This document shows, in pieces, positions 44,101-54,551 of a DNA stretch of 64,000 bases. How positions within the stretch are numbered: position 1 is the stretch's first letter; each line of letters begins with the position of its first letter. The position numbers were made by a program, and so were the translations under genes. The notes beneath the pieces were generated by a model that saw nothing but the letters and a program-made list of their open reading frames with translations, was not told where the DNA came from and did no database searches. This DNA is from Elusimicrobiota bacterium (GTDB lineage Bacteria > Elusimicrobiota > Elusimicrobia > UBA1565 > JACRDR01). The DNA lies in the NCBI GenBank assembly GCA_016194745.1, contig JACQBA010000009.1:62001-126000 (forward strand). The letters run 5' to 3'.

Positions 44101-45258
44101 CTAGTCGGCCAACAGGTGCCGGCTGATGATGAGCTCTTGGATCTGGCTCGAGCCTTCGCCGATCGTGTAGAGCTTGGAGTCGCGGAAATAGCGCTGGACA
44201 TTGCAGTCGAGGCTCGCGCCGTAGGGGCCGAAGAGGTCGAGCACCATGGTCGGGGCCTTGACCGCGAGTTCCCCGCTCATGAGCTTGGCCATCGAAGCCT
44301 CTTTCGAGTACTTTTCCCCGTTGTCGAGAAGCGTCGCCGCGTGCAGCATGAGTAGCCTCGCCGCCTCGATCTCGGTCGCCAGGTCCGCGAGGATCTTGCC
44401 CGCGCCCGAAAGTCCCGGGAGATCCGGCCGGATGTCGAACTCCGCCTTGCGCGGCTTCACCCACTTGATGCCCTCTTCGAGCGAGGCGCGCGCGATGCCG
44501 ATGGAGATGCCGGAGATGCCGACGCGCCCGCCGTCGAGGACGCGCATGACGTCCCGGAACGCCTTCCAGGGCTTTCCGATCACCTGTTCGGGCGGCAGCT
44601 TGAGATTGTTGAGGTGGAGCTGCGCCGTGTCGGAGGCGTGCAGGCCCATCTTGATCTCTTTCTTGCCGATCTCGAGGCCCGGCGCGCCTTTCTCGCAGAC
44701 GAACGCCGTGATGTTGGTGCCGCCGCCGTTGGCGAGTTCCGGCGTGCGCGCCATGATGACGTAGATGCCCGCGACGGAACCCTGGGTCGTGAAGGTCTTC
44801 GAGCCGTTGAGCACCCAGTGCTTGCCGTCGAACGCCGCCGTCGTCTGGATCGAGGCGGCATCGGAGCCCGCAGCCGGCTCGGTGAGAGCCCACGCGCCGA
44901 GGCATTCGCCCGTTGCCAGGCGCGGCAGGTACTTCTTCTTCTGCTCTTCGCTGCCGGCCAGATAGATGTGATTGGAGCAGAGCCCGTTGTGCGACTCGAC
45001 GGTCAACGCGAGCGCCGCGTCCGCACGGCCCAGCTCTTCGAGGACCAGGCAGAAGGAGACGGTATCGAGACCGATCCCGCCGTATTCCTTGGGAAAGATG
45101 ATCCCAAGCAAGCCGAGCTTCCGGAGCCCGTCGATCAGCTCCCAGGGAAAGGCCTCTTCCTTGTCGTATTTCGCGGCGACCGGCATGACCTCGCGCTCGC
45201 AGAACTCGCGGGTCTTTCGCTGGATCTCCAGATGCTCCGGCTTCAGCTTGAAATCCAT
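44101..45258 (-). CDS. Acyl-CoA dehydrogenase
   Basis: 385 residues from the ATG at 45258. FAD-binding and substrate motifs: GAWALTEPAAGSDAASIQTTA, NGSKTFTTQG, EIKMGLHASDTAQLHLNNLKLP, RVGISGISIGIARASLEEGI, and the C-terminal GEGSSQIQELIISRHLL containing the catalytic Glu position. It oxidises acyl-CoA to trans-2-enoyl-CoA with transfer to ETF. Chain length cannot be inferred. TAGAAT lies 8 nt before the ATG, so the start is predicted leaderless. Confidence 0.93.
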   Translation of the reverse strand: MDFKLKPEHLEIQRKTREFCEREVMPVAAKYDKEEAFPWELIDGLRKLGLLGIIFPKEYGGIGLDTVSFCLVLEELGRADAALALTVESHNGLCSNHIYLAGSEEQKKKYLPRLATGECLGAWALTEPAAGSDAASIQTTAAFDGKHWVLNGSKTFTTQGSVAGIYVIMARTPELANGGGTNITAFVCEKGAPGLEIGKKEIKMGLHASDTAQLHLNNLKLPPEQVIGKPWKAFRDVMRVLDGGRVGISGISIGIARASLEEGIKWVKPRKAEFDIRPDLPGLSGAGKILADLATEIEAARLLMLHAATLLDNGEKYSKEASMAKLMSGELAVKAPTMVLDLFGPYGASLDCNVQRYFRDSKLYTIGEGSSQIQELIISRHLLAD

Positions 45259-45266
45259 GACGGCCC

Positions 45267-45272
45267 ATTCTA
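45267..45272 (-). promoter_or_regulatory. -10 of the acyl-CoA dehydrogenase-ileS-lspA operon
   Basis: TAGAAT on the minus strand, 8 nt before the ATG at 45258. The spacing predicts a leaderless mRNA. Confidence 0.55.
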
Positions 45273-45315
45273 ACATTTTGGACGATACGCAAGCAGAGGG
45301 CGGGCCGCGGCTTGG

Positions 45316-45344
45316 TTGACACGGCGGCAGGTGTCTGATATACC
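45316..45344 (+). promoter_or_regulatory. Consensus promoter with leaderless GTG start
   Basis: TTGACA (45316-45321), a 17-nt spacer and TATACC (45339-45344), followed after 6 nt by the GTG at 45351. No ribosome binding site can fit in 6 nt. Confidence 0.8.
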
Positions 45345-45350
45345 CAGACC

Positions 45351-45815
45351 GTGCGGGGAATCCAACAGTCCTTCGTGGTGCCGACGGCGCCGGACAGGAC
45401 GTGGGCGTGGCTCTCGCAGCCGGCGAATTGGAACGCCCTGGCCGACGCGTTCAGCTGGCCCCGGACCGGACTTCGCCACGCGGACGCGGCGGCCCCGGCC
45501 CTCGGCGCGGAGATCACCCTCAAGGACGCGGGCGGGCGCGCTCTTTGGGTCTGGAAGGTCTCCGAGTGGGTGCCGCCCTCCAGGATCGCTCTCGTTGCGC
45601 GCACCGAGAACGTCGTCGGCGGCTTCCACATGCAGTGGGCCTTCAAGCTGGAGGCGAACGAGCCCGGGACGAAGATCGATTTCGGCTATTTTTTCCTGAT
45701 GCACAACTCGGCGCTCGAGCTCCTGTCGCTCGTGCCGCCGTTTTCCACGATGTACGGCAAGAAGGCAGACCGGATCGTGGACGCTCTGAAGCGGGAATTG
45801 AGACAAGCCGCGTAG
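45351..45815 (+). CDS. SRPBCC/polyketide cyclase-like protein A
   Basis: 154 residues. The SRPBCC (START-like) fold is suggested by VVPTAPDRTWAWLSQPANWNALADAF at the N-terminus, GAEITLKDAGGRALWVWKVSEWVPPSRIALVAR in the middle and a long C-terminal helix (FSTMYGKKADRIVDALKRELRQ). These proteins bind hydrophobic ligands in a deep pocket. A paralogue lies at 47412. It is convergent with the Met-rich membrane protein gene ending 10 nt away. Confidence 0.75.
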   Translation: MRGIQQSFVVPTAPDRTWAWLSQPANWNALADAFSWPRTGLRHADAAAPALGAEITLKDAGGRALWVWKVSEWVPPSRIALVARTENVVGGFHMQWAFKLEANEPGTKIDFGYFFLMHNSALELLSLVPPFSTMYGKKADRIVDALKRELRQAA

Positions 45816-45824
45816 CGCCGCGGG

Positions 45825-47288
45825 TTAGAGCTTGTAGTCGGCCTCTCGCTCCTCTTGCACGTCCTTATGGACGTTGTTCTTCGGAAGCTCGAACTTCTGG
45901 GCGCGGTGGCAGTCTTCCATGTTCTTGCCCTGCTCCCAGGCCTGGTCGATGCAGTCGTTGAGGGCCTTGCCCTGCTCCTTCTGGCCCTTTTGATCGCCGA
46001 CCTGCTGAGCCTTCTGCTGCGCGTTGTTCTTCGCCTTATTGGCGTTCGCCATGGCGATGGCGCCGGCGATCAGCATCATGATGCCCATCATGAGGAGCAT
46101 CGTGCCCATCTCTTGGGTGGCCGGGTTCTGCATCATCATCATGCCGAGCATCAAGAGGAGCGCGCCGATGCCCAGGAGGACCATGGCCAAGGTCTTGTCG
46201 TTCTTCGCCTTGTTTCCCTGGTTCTGGGCGTCGTTGACGTCGTTCTGGTAGGGCGTCTGGTTCTGCCCGACGCTGATGCCGGATCCGCCCCCGGCCGGCA
46301 AGCCTGCCCCGGGCGGCACGATCGGGTCCGATCCGGCATTGGACAACGCGGCTCCGCCGAGCGTCTTGCGCTGGTCGAAAGCGTCCGCCGCGTAGGTCCG
46401 CGCGGCGTCCGACCCGGTCGTCGTCGCGGCGGAGGTGGACATCGTGCGCGCGAGCTTGAGCTGCCCCATCGCCCGGTGCGAGGAGCCCCTCTGCACCGAG
46501 GCGGCTCCGGCCTGGCGCTTCTGAGCCGGCGGCTGCAGCGCCGCGAGCTTGCCCCCTCCCGTGATCTTGTTCGACGTCTCGAGCTTCGGGACAGCGTTCT
46601 GGAGGGCGCTGACGAGACGGCTCCCCGCGCTCCCGCCGGTCGAGAGCTCCTTGAAGTTGGCGTTGAGTTTGCGCAGCTGCTGCTGCGCCGCCGCGGGCGC
46701 TTGAGGCGCCGCCGGCGCCGGAGCCTTCTCCTTCGCCTCGGCCGGCGCTTTCTTGTCGTCCGTCATCTCCGCGGCGGGGATCAAGTCGGCCGCGGCCTTG
46801 GTCAGCTCGTCCTTGCTGAGATAGAAGAGTCCCGAGGGCGTTCCGCGAGTCCTCGCCGGAGAGGTCGCCTTGACCGGGGCAGCCGGGGCGTCGAACGTCT
46901 GCGGCTCAGGCTGCGGCGCCGCTTTTCCGTTCATCGCGTCGTGCAACAGCATCCCCGCAGCGATGAACCCGACGGCGGCGCTGATGGCCACGACAATCGC
47001 GAGAAGGGAGCCGTACTTCGAGGCGAACATCGAGCCGATTAGGCTGCTCGGACCGCCGAACGCCTCCGAGAGGATCGCCGCCAGCCGGGAGGACCCCAGG
47101 AAGCCGCTTCCGCTCCCCGCCGAGCGGCCCATCGTGCCGACGACGTTGACGGAGCCCGAGCTTCGCGCGATGAAGGGAACGCCGCTACCCTTTCGCTCGT
47201 CCTCCTTCTTCTTAAATTCGGGCAGGTCGGGCGTAGCGACGCCGGACTCGCTTCCAGATTCTCCGAACTTCCGCGGTTTGTCGGGCAT
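45825..47288 (-). CDS. Met-rich membrane protein 1 (unknown family)
   Basis: 487 residues. Layout: N-terminal charged segment LPEFKKKEDERKGSGVPFI, FLGSSRLAAILSEAFGGPSSLIG, a membrane helix (about 94-115), a low-complexity Ala/Pro/Lys region, a conserved core RAMGQLKLARTMSTS...ARTYAADAFDQRKTLGG, then VPPGAG and TPYQNDVNDAQNQGNKAKNDK. Two Met-rich helices separated by QNPAT follow, then a Gln/Lys-rich helix, a CX13C pair (DCIDQAWEQGKNMEDC) and the tail NVHKDVQEEREADYKL. Paralogues at 47918 and 49516. No known domain seen. Confidence 0.8.
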   Translation of the reverse strand: MPDKPRKFGESGSESGVATPDLPEFKKKEDERKGSGVPFIARSSGSVNVVGTMGRSAGSGSGFLGSSRLAAILSEAFGGPSSLIGSMFASKYGSLLAIVVAISAAVGFIAAGMLLHDAMNGKAAPQPEPQTFDAPAAPVKATSPARTRGTPSGLFYLSKDELTKAAADLIPAAEMTDDKKAPAEAKEKAPAPAAPQAPAAAQQQLRKLNANFKELSTGGSAGSRLVSALQNAVPKLETSNKITGGGKLAALQPPAQKRQAGAASVQRGSSHRAMGQLKLARTMSTSAATTTGSDAARTYAADAFDQRKTLGGAALSNAGSDPIVPPGAGLPAGGGSGISVGQNQTPYQNDVNDAQNQGNKAKNDKTLAMVLLGIGALLLMLGMMMMQNPATQEMGTMLLMMGIMMLIAGAIAMANANKAKNNAQQKAQQVGDQKGQKEQGKALNDCIDQAWEQGKNMEDCHRAQKFELPKNNVHKDVQEEREADYKL

Positions 47289-47374
47289 ATTCAGGTCCCC
47301 AAGCTCCCTGAGTCGCCGTCAACGCCTACTCCGAGTATGGCCCCCCTCCGGGAACAGGACGGCAACAAGCGCGA

Positions 47375-47404
47375 TTGACAACTTCTCGAAGCGTCTGATA
47401 TATA
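47375..47404 (+). promoter_or_regulatory. Consensus promoter with leaderless start
   Basis: TTGACA (47375-47380), an 18-nt spacer and TATATA (47399-47404), 7 nt before the ATG at 47412. Nearly the same architecture as the promoter of its paralogue at 45316. A perfect 11-bp palindrome TACTCCGAGTA lies upstream, on the Met-rich protein 1 side. Confidence 0.75.
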
Positions 47405-47411
47405 CGGGATC

Positions 47412-47900
47412 ATGCGCGAGATCGTCCGCACGTCCGCCGTACCCAGGCCTCCGGAAGCCGTTTGGGCATGGCTGAACGATCTCAACAATCTCGACGTCAT
47501 GATCAATTGCCTGGGCTGGCCTCTGAAGAGCTCGTACAAGCACTCCTTCGTGCCGGATCCGGCGAACCCCTCCCCCCGCGGCCTCGTTCCGGGCGTCAAG
47601 ATCGCGCTGGCCTCGCCCAAGGGCCAGCCCCTCTGGGTTTGGTCGGCCATCGACTGTGTGCCGAATTCCAAATTGACGCTATTCGCCCGGCGGGATAGCT
47701 GGCTGGATGGGATGCACGCGCAGTGGAGCTTCGATTTGGAGAATCTCGAGGCCGGGCGCACGGAGGTCACGATCCGGCTCACCTTGGTTTTCCACACGAC
47801 GCTGATGGAGCTCTTCACCTTCAATCCGATCATCACCACTCTATACAAGCGCGGCGTCGACAGCATGCTGTGGACGATGAAGCAGTTTTCGCCCGCCTGA
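47412..47900 (+). CDS. SRPBCC/polyketide cyclase-like protein B
   Basis: 162 residues, paralogue of the 45351 protein: SAVPRPPEAVWAWLNDLNNLDVMI, GVKIALASPKGQPLWVWSAIDCVPNSKLTLFARR and a C-terminal helix TTLYKRGVDSMLWTMKQF align along the length. It is convergent with Met-rich protein 2 (17 nt between stops), repeating the arrangement of the first pair. Ligand unknown. Confidence 0.75.
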   Translation: MREIVRTSAVPRPPEAVWAWLNDLNNLDVMINCLGWPLKSSYKHSFVPDPANPSPRGLVPGVKIALASPKGQPLWVWSAIDCVPNSKLTLFARRDSWLDGMHAQWSFDLENLEAGRTEVTIRLTLVFHTTLMELFTFNPIITTLYKRGVDSMLWTMKQFSPA

Positions 47901-47917
47901 AGGGTTGGCCGACGTCG

Positions 47918-49408
47918 TCAGAAGTGGTACGTCGCGCCTCGTTCTTTCTCGACGTCCTGATGAACGGTGGTCTGCTGTACCTTGAGCGGCGGCGGAGCGC
48001 AGTCGGCGACCTTGACGCCTTGGTTGGCCTGATCCATGCAGTTCTCGATGATCTGCTGCTGCTGCTTCTGGCCGTCCTGATTGCCGACCTGTTTGGCGTT
48101 GTTCTTGCCCTGCTGAGCCTGCTGCTGGCCTTGGTTCATCATCATCGCGCCCATGATGAGCATCATGATGCCCATCATCATCATCATCATGCCGATCGGC
48201 ATGGTCGCGGGATTGCTCATCATCATCATGCCGATCATCATCAAAATCGCGCCGAGCGCCATGAGCATCATGCCCATGTTCTTGTTCTGCGCCGCCTGGT
48301 TGCCCTTGTTCTGGGCGTCGTCGATCTTGTCCTGATAGGGCGTCACGTTCATGCCGGGGCCCGTCGGCGCCGCGATGCCGTCGCCGCCCGGAGGCACCAC
48401 GGCCTCGGCGCCCACGGCTCCGCCGAGCACGCCGCCCAATGTCTTGCTCTGGTCGAAGGCGTCCGCGGCGTAGGTGCGCGACGCTTCGTTTCCGGCCGTA
48501 CCGGCGCCCGAGGTCGACATGCGGCGCGCCAGCTTGAGCTGGCCCATCGCCCGGTTGCTGGACCCGCGCGTCACGCTGCGCGGAGTCGCCGCGACCTTCG
48601 TGCTCGGCTTGAGCTTCGTCGACTTCCCGTTCTTCCCGAAACCGTTGCCCACGTTCGTCTGGCCGCCGAACTTCGGCACCTGGCTCCCCAGGGCGTTCAT
48701 GAGCTGGCCGCCCATCGTATTGCCGCCGCCCCGGCCGAAGTCCATCTTCTTGAGCGCCCCCTGCTGCAGCTGCTGCATGACCTGGGGAGCGGTCGGCATC
48801 TCAATTTTCTGCTCCGCCGTCTTGGTCTGCGGCTGTGGCGGCGCGGGCTGCTCCTTCTGCGCGGGAGCCGCCGGCGTCTCGAAGGCGATCTCGCCCTGGT
48901 TCACGTTGGACAAGCCGTTGAGATAGTTGTCGTTCGGTTTGCGGACGACGATGCCCGAGGGCGCGACCGAATCGAAGACCGGTCCCTGGGCCTGCTTCTG
49001 CTCGGGCGCGAAATTGCCGAATACGGCCGCGCCCACGGCGACCATGAGGCCGGCCCACGTCATGATGATGCCGAGGGCGACCGCGCCGCCGAACCGTCCG
49101 GCGAAGAGCGCGCCCAACCACGTGGAAGGCCCGCCGAACGCCTGGGACAGGAGCTGCGCGAACCGGGTGCTGCCGAGGAACCCCCACGGGCCGCCGCTGG
49201 TTCCGACCATCGATCCGCGGCCGATGGCGTTGGCCGCGATCTCGCCCGCGCCGGAGCCGCCGCCTCCGATGAGCGGAGTGCCCGAGCCTTTCTTCTCTTC
49301 CTTGCGCTTCTGGAGGATGGGGATTTCCGGCTCGACGACCTGTACCTTGCCCGTCGAAATGGTGGATGCGCCCTTGGACGCGGCGGTAGAGTCGGTAGGA
49401 GTCGACAT
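47918..49408 (-). CDS. Met-rich membrane protein 2 (unknown family)
   Basis: 496 residues. N-terminal IPILQKRKEEKKGSGTPLIGG, FLGSTRFAQLLSQAFGGPSTWLG, a helix at about 107-131, Pro/Ala/Gln region, core RAMGQLKLARRMSTSG...SRTYAADAFDQSKTLGG, VPPGGDG, TPYQDKIDDAQNKGNQAAQNK, then residues 378-425 with 23 Met in 48 positions around SNPAT, a Gln-rich helix, a CX12C pair (NCMDQANQGVKVADC) and TVHQDVEKERGATYHF. The ATG follows TACACT by 6 nt, so it is leaderless. CAT-repeat-like DNA on the plus strand at 48140-48280 reflects the Met codons. Confidence 0.8.
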   Translation of the reverse strand: MSTPTDSTAASKGASTISTGKVQVVEPEIPILQKRKEEKKGSGTPLIGGGGSGAGEIAANAIGRGSMVGTSGGPWGFLGSTRFAQLLSQAFGGPSTWLGALFAGRFGGAVALGIIMTWAGLMVAVGAAVFGNFAPEQKQAQGPVFDSVAPSGIVVRKPNDNYLNGLSNVNQGEIAFETPAAPAQKEQPAPPQPQTKTAEQKIEMPTAPQVMQQLQQGALKKMDFGRGGGNTMGGQLMNALGSQVPKFGGQTNVGNGFGKNGKSTKLKPSTKVAATPRSVTRGSSNRAMGQLKLARRMSTSGAGTAGNEASRTYAADAFDQSKTLGGVLGGAVGAEAVVPPGGDGIAAPTGPGMNVTPYQDKIDDAQNKGNQAAQNKNMGMMLMALGAILMMIGMMMMSNPATMPIGMMMMMMGIMMLIMGAMMMNQGQQQAQQGKNNAKQVGNQDGQKQQQQIIENCMDQANQGVKVADCAPPPLKVQQTTVHQDVEKERGATYHF

Positions 49409-49414
49409 AAGGAA

Positions 49415-49490
49415 AGTGTAGGGAAACCCGGTATCAGTTCGGTAACAGTATAGGTCTAAGGGCCCATCTAACTATAGGCCCTTCGGTCCC
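49415..49490 (-). promoter_or_regulatory. -10 and paired boxes for Met-rich protein 2
   Basis: Minus-strand TACACT (49420-49415) sits 6 nt before the ATG. Upstream, TAGGTCTAAGGGCCCA (49451-49466, exact consensus) and TAGGCCCTTCGGTCCC (49475-49490) start 24 bp apart, and TATAGG is repeated at 49449 and 49473. In this promoter the exact box is 30 nt from the -10; an overlapping half-site register (49443-49458) gives the 22 nt seen elsewhere. Confidence 0.55.
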
Positions 49491-49515
49491 CGAGGGGCGA
49501 CGGTGGAAAACGGCG

Positions 49516-50910
49516 CTAATTGCCGCTGGAGGAGGCTGAGGTACGCCCGCCCGTGAAGGTGAAACTCTGGTTTCGCTCCGTCTCGGCGTCCTGCTGCACG
49601 GTGCCGCGCTGGACTTGGACGGACGGAGGACGGCAATTCTGGGTGCTGACGCCGCCGGAAGCCTGGTCCATGCAGTTGCTCACTGCGGAGGCCTGCTCCT
49701 TTTGGCCGCTTTGGGCCGCGACCTTGGACGCGGCCTGCTTGCCGTCGTCTGCCTTCTGCTTCGCCTGCATCATCATCAAGAGTCCGAGCGCGAGGAGCGC
49801 GGCTCCCGCGGCCATCATGATGCCGCCGATCATCGACGTCGCGGGATTCATCATCATCGCGAGCCCCGCGGCGAGCAGCAGCCCGCCGATGATCAGCATC
49901 ATCGTACCGGTATTCTGCATCTGTGCGGCCTGGTCGCCGTCCGCCTTCGCGCGATCGATGTCGGTTTGATAGGGCGTGACGTTCTTGGCGATGGGCGTCG
50001 GCGGCGTATTGAGTCCGTCGCCGGGAGGAACGACGGTTTCCCCCCCTTGAATGCCGGCCATCGCGCCGCCGATCGTCTTGCTCTGGTCGAAAGCGTCGGC
50101 GGCATAGGTGCGAGACGACTCCGCGCCGGACGACGCGGATCCTGAAACGGACATTTTGCGGGCAAGCTTGAGCTGGCCCATCGCGCGGTTGGCGAGCCCG
50201 GATTTGACGGTCAGCAGCGACGCCGCGCGCTTCTGGGACGTCCGGACCGCCGTCAAGCGCCCCGGCACCTGCAGCGACGGCAAAGAGGTCCCGAGCGATT
50301 GATTGAACTTGGGCGCGTTGCCGCGAAGTCCCTGGGCGAGCTGCGAACCGGCGGTCGTTCCCGTGTACAACTCCCGCGTGTTGCGCGTCATCTTCTTCAC
50401 GAATTGATCGCGGATCAACGCGTCGTTCGTGGTCGCCGCGGAACCGTCCACCGGGGCGGAGTCGGACGGTATCGGCGGCGGGGCCGTCTCGTCCGCCTTC
50501 GCCTCGGTGACGGGGGGCGCGGCCGTCTCGAACGAAATCTCGCCGCGATTGACGGTCGAGAGTCCGTCCAGATATTGGTTGTTCGGGCGCTTGACCACGA
50601 TGCTGGATTTGGGGGCGATCGCGTCGCGCAGCGGCGGGCCCGCGAACTCCGGCTTCTCCACGGCGCTGGAAAGGTTCAACCACCCGAGCCCCGCGGCGAC
50701 CGCGACGACCGAGAACGCGGCGAGCCCAAACCCGAGCCCCGAATTCGCGGCGAAGAGGCGACCGATCAAGCCGAGCGGACCGACTTCGGCCGGGCTGCCC
50801 CAGAGCGGCAGCGGAACGCCGCCGCGGCGGCGCTCCTTGTCATCCTGCTTCAAATCCGGGATGGTCGGCGGTCCCTGGGTCTCGGCGGATTGTCTTGAAA
50901 ATATATTCAT
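49516..50910 (-). CDS. Met-rich membrane protein 3 (unknown family)
   Basis: 464 residues from the ATG at 50910 (weak GAGG 6 nt upstream; a TTG at 50946 could extend it by 12 residues). N-terminal IPDLKQDDKERRRGGVPLPLWG, one membrane helix (LGFGLAAFSVVAVAAGLGWL), core RAMGQLKLARKMSVSG...SRTYAADAFDQSKTIGG, VPPGDG, TPYQTDIDRAKADGDQAAQ, two helices around MNPAT, CX12C (NCMDQASGGVSTQNC) and the tail VQQDAETERNQSFTF. It is the most diverged of the three: its hydrophobic pair contains more Ala/Leu and less Met. Confidence 0.8.
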   Translation of the reverse strand: MNIFSRQSAETQGPPTIPDLKQDDKERRRGGVPLPLWGSPAEVGPLGLIGRLFAANSGLGFGLAAFSVVAVAAGLGWLNLSSAVEKPEFAGPPLRDAIAPKSSIVVKRPNNQYLDGLSTVNRGEISFETAAPPVTEAKADETAPPPIPSDSAPVDGSAATTNDALIRDQFVKKMTRNTRELYTGTTAGSQLAQGLRGNAPKFNQSLGTSLPSLQVPGRLTAVRTSQKRAASLLTVKSGLANRAMGQLKLARKMSVSGSASSGAESSRTYAADAFDQSKTIGGAMAGIQGGETVVPPGDGLNTPPTPIAKNVTPYQTDIDRAKADGDQAAQMQNTGTMMLIIGGLLLAAGLAMMMNPATSMIGGIMMAAGAALLALGLLMMMQAKQKADDGKQAASKVAAQSGQKEQASAVSNCMDQASGGVSTQNCRPPSVQVQRGTVQQDAETERNQSFTFTGGRTSASSSGN

Positions 50911-50951
50911 TTCTGGCCTCGGAACGATGGGGCTCACTCGTCCCAACGACT

Positions 50952-51059
50952 ATGATACGGAGCTTGGAGCATGAGGACATGGGGCGAAGGACGTTCCATC
51001 CAATAGGACTAAAGACCTACACGCCGTCTACGAAGGCGCCGCGCGATTTCGAGTATAAT
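50952..51059. promoter_or_regulatory. Divergent control region: boxes, leftward and rightward -10
   Basis: Leftward -10 TATCAT (50957-50952) for Met-rich protein 3 is 22 nt from box TGGGGCGAAGGACGTT (50980-50995), and box TAGGACTAAAGACCTA (51004-51019, exact core) follows at 24 bp. Rightward TATAAT (51054-51059) is 6 nt before the malQ ATG at 51066. Confidence 0.6.
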
Positions 51060-51065
51060 CCGTGC

Positions 51066-52616
51066 ATGCAAGCCTCGCTGTCGGAACGCGCCTGCGGCCT
51101 GCTGCTGCACGTCACCTCCCTGCCCGGAGGCTGGGGCGTCGGAGACCTCGGCGCCGAGGCGCGCGTCTTCGCGGAGTTCCTCACGGCCGCGCGCCAACGC
51201 TGGTGGCAGATGCTGCCGGTCGGCCCGGCGCGCGAAGGAGACTCGCCTTACACCTCGTCCTCGACCTTCGCCGGCAGCCCGCTGCTCATCAGCCTGGAAG
51301 ACCTAAAGGAAGACGGACTCCTCGATTCACGAGACCTCAAGGCGGCGGGCGCCCCGCGCGCGGCAGACGCGGACTACGAGCGCGCTCGCGCGCTGCGCTT
51401 GCCGCTCTTGGAACGGGCATTCGCCGCGTTCGAGCGCGCCGCGGGCGCGGCGGAGCGGCGGAGCCTGGACGCCTTCGGCTCGACGCACGCCGAGTGGCTC
51501 GACGATTACTCGCTGTACGCCGCATTGCAGGAGGAGGCGGGCGGCGCGCCGTGGCACGAGTGGGACCCGAAGCTCCGCCGGCGAGACCCCGAGGCACTCG
51601 CGCGCGCGGCGGAACGGCTTTCCAGCCGCGCGCGATTTCAGCGCTTCCTGCAGCATCGCTTCCAGGCCCAATGGGACGCCCTCCGGGCTCGCTGCCGCGG
51701 GCTCGGTATCGGGCTCATCGGCGACCTGCCTATCTACGTGTCGCACGACAGCGCCGAGGTCTGGGCTCGCCCGGATCTTTTCGAGCTCGACGCGCACGGG
51801 CTTCCGACCTCCGTCGCCGGAGTGCCGCCGGACTACTTCTCGAAGACCGGGCAGCTCTGGGGAAACCCCCTGTATCGCTGGGCGGCCCACGCACAGGAGC
51901 GCTTCGCCTGGTGGACGCGGCGCCTGAAGCGGCAGGGTGAACGCTTCGACGCGGTGCGCCTCGACCACTTCATCGGCTTTCGCCGCTTCTGGGAGATCCC
52001 CGCCTCGGCGAAGACCGCGAAGGAGGGCCGCTGGCGGGACGGCCCTGGCGAGAGGCTGTTCGACGCGGCGCTCCCGGCCGCTCGCCCCATCGAGATCATC
52101 GCCGAAGATCTCGGCGCGTCGACGCCCGAAGTGGACGCGCTCCGCAGGCGCTTCGAATTTCCGGGCATGCGCGTGCTCCAGTTCGCCTTCGACGGCGATC
52201 CGGCGACGAATCCGCACCAGCCGCGCCATCACGAGAGGCGCGGCGTCGTCTACACGGGCACACACGACAACGACACCTCGCGGGGCTGGTACGAGAGCCT
52301 TCCCGACGACGCGCGGGCGCGCGTGCGGGAGCAGCTCGGAGACCGCGAGGCGGAACCGAGTTGGGCGCTGCTGCGCCTGGCGTGGTCGTCCGTTTCCGAC
52401 ACGGCGGTCGCGCCGGCCCAGGACGTCCTCTGCTTGGGGACGCGGGCGCGCATGAACGTGCCGGGCGCGCCGGCCGGCAACTGGCGCTGGCGCGCGGAGC
52501 CGGGCGCCTTGGACGAGCGCGTCGCGCGGCGGCTGGCGGAGCTGACGGCGGAGCACCGCCGCGCGCCGAGCCCGCGCAATGCCGCCGCTATGGACAAAAA
52601 TCCGTCGAAGGGATAA
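51066..52616 (+). CDS. malQ: 4-alpha-glucanotransferase (amylomaltase)
   Basis: 516 residues from the leaderless ATG at 51066. Family GH77 motifs: [98 protein letters not shown] (nucleophile Asp), [31 protein letters not shown] (Glu) and [12 protein letters not shown] (transition-state Asp). It disproportionates alpha-1,4-glucans. Its 3' end is 7 nt from glgB. Confidence 0.95.
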   Translation: MQASLSERACGLLLHVTSLPGGWGVGDLGAEARVFAEFLTAARQRWWQMLPVGPAREGDSPYTSSSTFAGSPLLISLEDLKEDGLLDSRDLKAAGAPRAADADYERARALRLPLLERAFAAFERAAGAAERRSLDAFGSTHAEWLDDYSLYAALQEEAGGAPWHEWDPKLRRRDPEALARAAERLSSRARFQRFLQHRFQAQWDALRARCRGLGIGLIGDLPIYVSHDSAEVWARPDLFELDAHGLPTSVAGVPPDYFSKTGQLWGNPLYRWAAHAQERFAWWTRRLKRQGERFDAVRLDHFIGFRRFWEIPASAKTAKEGRWRDGPGERLFDAALPAARPIEIIAEDLGASTPEVDALRRRFEFPGMRVLQFAFDGDPATNPHQPRHHERRGVVYTGTHDNDTSRGWYESLPDDARARVREQLGDREAEPSWALLRLAWSSVSDTAVAPAQDVLCLGTRARMNVPGAPAGNWRWRAEPGALDERVARRLAELTAEHRRAPSPRNAAAMDKNPSKG

Positions 52617-52623
52617 ACTCCTC

Positions 52624-54549
<1,926 letters not shown>

Positions 54550-54551
54550 CC

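Noticed and set aside
45267..45321. Palindromic boxes upstream of the SRPBCC-A promoter
   Set aside because: Weak matches (GGACGATACGC near 45280, CGGGCC at 45301) exist, but the promoter has a full TTGACA -35 and the matches are no better than expected in GC-rich DNA.
44087..45646. 519-codon minus-strand frame covering the acyl-CoA dehydrogenase
   Set aside because: It is out of frame with the conserved acyl-CoA dehydrogenase and runs antisense through the SRPBCC gene, which has a consensus promoter.
48140..48280. Simple-sequence repeat or assembly artefact (many CAT triplets)
   Set aside because: The frame is open throughout, and two paralogues have the same Met-rich hairpin with different codon patterns, so the Met codons reflect a real protein feature.
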